A stretch of DNA of 5,930 nucleotides, taken from an uncultured Kroppenstedtia sp. (GTDB taxonomy: Bacteria > Bacillota > Bacilli > Thermoactinomycetales > DSM-45169). This document shows, one piece after another, positions 4,761-5,930 of the stretch. The notes under the pieces were generated by a model, which saw only the letters and a program-made list of their open reading frames with translations, searched no databases and had not been told where the DNA came from. The position numbers were made by a program, and so were the translations under genes. Positions within the stretch are counted from its first letter, which is position 1, and each line of letters opens with the position of its first letter. The stretch lies in assembly GCA_959600065.1 (NCBI GenBank), contig CAUGKZ010000121.1, positions 1 through 5,930 on the forward strand, read 5' to 3'.

Positions 4761-5651
4761 TTGGATGTCTCTGTAAAGGCACCGGCCAAAATCAATTTGA
4801 CGCTGGATGTCTTACATAAGCGAGCGGATGATTATCACGAATTGGAGATGTTGATGACCACCATCGACCTTTACGATCGCATCGATTTAACCGAAACTCG
4901 GAGCGGGATCACATTGGATAGCACATCAGGCTTTGTGCCCTTCGATGACCGAAACCTGGCTTACCGAGCGGTGGCGTTGGTGAAGAAGCGGTTTGGGGTT
5001 CAAAAGGGGATCCATATCGGTATCCGAAAAAATATCCCGGTAGCGGCGGGGCTGGCCGGTGGTAGTAGCGATGCAGCGGCCACTTTAAAAGGGCTGAACC
5101 AGTTATGGGACTTGGGCTTGACCGTGGAGGAGATGGCGAAGCTGGGTTTGGGGCTGGGTTCAGATGTTCCCTTTTGTGTCTATGGCGGAACCGCAATCGC
5201 CCGGGGACGGGGGGAAGAGATCACCCCTGTGGCTCCGCCGCCGCCCTGCTGGGTGATTTTGGCCAAACCTCCCCACGGGGTGTCTACGGCGGAAGTATTT
5301 GCAGCGTTTCAACTGGAGCGGGTAGAGGAACGTCCCCAGTTGGATCGAATGTTGAAAGCTTTGGAGCAGAGGGATTTTAACGGTGTCTGTCATGAATTGA
5401 GCAATGTGTTGGAAAGTGTAACGCTGGTTCAATATCCCAAAGTTCACCGATTGAAGGAAAAGATGATCGCCTTCGGAGCCCAGGGTGTTTTGATGTCCGG
5501 CAGTGGACCGACAGTCTTTGCTCTCGTTCAGAAGGAAAATCTAGCCCGGCGGGTAGTTAACGGTCTCCGTGGATTTTGTCGGCAAGTGATCGCAGTTCGG
5601 CTACTGGGCGGCCTGGAGCGGTCTTCCCTTGATAAAAAGCGGTTGAAGTGA
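4761..5651 (+). CDS. ispE: 4-diphosphocytidyl-2-C-methyl-D-erythritol kinase
   Basis: Encodes 296 residues of a GHMP-family kinase that uses ATP to phosphorylate the 2-hydroxyl of CDP-methylerythritol, the fourth step of the methylerythritol phosphate route to isoprenoid precursors, in the cytosol. Visible motifs are the catalytic K10 in APAKINL, Y25-H26 of the substrate pocket, the ATP loop [15 protein letters not shown] (93-107), catalytic D135 in GSDVPFC, and the C-terminal GHMP motif SGSGPTVFA (246-254). Similarity to B. subtilis IspE (289 aa) is continuous. The start is a TTG at 4761, chosen because AAAGGGGGG lies about 8 nt upstream and the protein then begins [13 protein letters not shown] as in relatives. 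Another TTG at 4728 would add 11 residues with no good ribosome binding site. The last dozen residues, rich in K and R, exceed the B. subtilis protein. It lies between its own promoter and purR. Confidence 0.95.
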   Translation: MDVSVKAPAKINLTLDVLHKRADDYHELEMLMTTIDLYDRIDLTETRSGITLDSTSGFVPFDDRNLAYRAVALVKKRFGVQKGIHIGIRKNIPVAAGLAGGSSDAAATLKGLNQLWDLGLTVEEMAKLGLGLGSDVPFCVYGGTAIARGRGEEITPVAPPPPCWVILAKPPHGVSTAEVFAAFQLERVEERPQLDRMLKALEQRDFNGVCHELSNVLESVTLVQYPKVHRLKEKMIAFGAQGVLMSGSGPTVFALVQKENLARRVVNGLRGFCRQVIAVRLLGGLERSSLDKKRLK

Positions 5652-5657
5652 TATGTT
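5629..5657 (+). promoter_or_regulatory. Probable sigma-A promoter of purR
   Basis: TTGATA (5629-5634, 5 of 6) and TATGTT (5652-5657, 4 of 6) are spaced by 17 bp, with an extended -10 TG at 5649-5650. The promoter overlaps the end of ispE, so its -10 straddles the ispE stop. Transcription would start near 5664, directly beside the proposed PurBox. purR has its own autoregulated promoter in B. subtilis, which supports this reading. Confidence 0.55.
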
Positions 5658-5665
5658 TCACATCA

Positions 5666-5678
5666 AATATTCGGATTT
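5666..5678 (-). promoter_or_regulatory. Candidate PurBox (PurR operator)
   Basis: On the minus strand this reads AAATCCGAATATT, matching the PurBox consensus AWWWCCGAACWWT at 12 of 13 positions (T for the last C of the core). It lies just after the predicted purR transcription start and before the ribosome binding site (GGAGG at 5682-5686), where a bound repressor would block transcription. A partner box in opposite orientation at the usual spacing was not found, so autoregulation is inferred. Confidence 0.5.
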
Positions 5679-5691
5679 TGCGGAGGGTAGC

Positions 5692-5930
5692 ATGAAGAAG
5701 TGGAAGCGTAGTGCACGCTTGGTGGATATGAGCCATCGATTGCTCCGGAATCCCCATCGTCTGATCCCTCTGACCTATTTTGCGGATCGATACCAGGCGG
5801 CCAAATCTTCCATCAGCGAAGATTTGGGGATCATCCAAGAGGTTTTTCAAAGTGAAGGCTCCGGTGAACTGGAGACAGTTGCCGGCGCCGCTGGTGGCGT
5901 CCGGTTTCTTCCCCGGGTGAATCGCGGGGT
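5692..5930 (+). CDS. purR: Purine operon repressor PurR, N-terminal part (cut by window edge)
   Basis: The first 79 residues are visible and the gene runs off the window with the frame open. They match B. subtilis PurR closely: RSARLVDMSHRLL (residues 6-18), HRLIPLTYFADRYQAAKSSI (22-41), SEDLGII (42-48) and TVAGAAGGVRFLP (62-74). This is the winged-helix DNA-binding domain; the missing part should be the phosphoribosyltransferase-like domain that binds PRPP. In B. subtilis PurR represses purine synthesis and salvage genes, and PRPP relieves repression. The ATG at 5692 has GGAGG (5682-5686) 5 nt upstream and gives the family N-terminus. An in-frame ATG at 5653 would add 13 residues but has no good ribosome binding site and lies within the promoter. 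The gene starts 40 nt after ispE, with its own promoter and a candidate PurBox in between. Confidence 0.95.
   Translation, partial: MKKWKRSARLVDMSHRLLRNPHRLIPLTYFADRYQAAKSSISEDLGIIQEVFQSEGSGELETVAGAAGGVRFLPRVNRG

Noticed and set aside
5653..5691. An earlier ATG for purR adding 13 residues.
   Set aside because: No good ribosome binding site, it overlaps the promoter -10 and PurBox, and the known N-terminus begins at 5692.

Overview
The window reads as chromosome from an endospore-forming Firmicute of the order Bacillales. Four genes, veg, sspF, ispE and purR, occur in the same order and on the same strand as in the classic Bacillus subtilis veg-sspF-ispE-purR neighbourhood, and each protein matches its Bacillus counterpart over its whole visible length. 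Base composition looks balanced to slightly G+C rich. A thermoactinomycete-like or similar Bacillales lineage is possible, but I cannot fix the genus.

Layout, all genes on the + strand: two consensus-like sigma-A promoters in tandem (5-71) drive veg (98-385), which ends in a hairpin and a Rho-independent terminator (408-462). A new promoter (464-492), flanked and overlapped by a probable NrdR operator pair (481-528), starts a leader of about 450 nt. The leader holds a cobalamin riboswitch aptamer (about 530-712) and an expression platform with competing helices and an intrinsic terminator (716-858). This leader controls nrdA (952-3201) and nrdB (3215-4243), the two subunits of an aerobic class I ribonucleotide reductase. 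Next come a forespore-type sigma-G promoter (-10 at 4353-4359), sspF (4396-4566) and a strong terminator (4634-4666). ispE (4761-5651) has its own extended -10 promoter and probably a TTG start. purR (5692 to the window edge) has its own promoter, and a near-consensus PurBox sits just after the predicted start of transcription.

The notable feature is the reductase operon placed between veg and sspF, where B. subtilis has none. It appears to be under double control. NrdR would sense nucleotide status at the promoter, and the B12 riboswitch would stop transcription when cobalamin is plentiful. This fits a cell that also has a B12-dependent class II reductase (nrdJ) elsewhere and makes the oxygen-dependent enzyme when B12 is short. 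Similar wiring is known for the Streptomyces nrdABS operon, so the principle is not new, but its appearance in this Bacillales neighbourhood is worth attention. The catalytic subunit seems to lack the start of the ATP-cone and the small subunit has none, so transcriptional control may carry more of the regulation. I saw no mobile element, CRISPR array, tRNA or rRNA.
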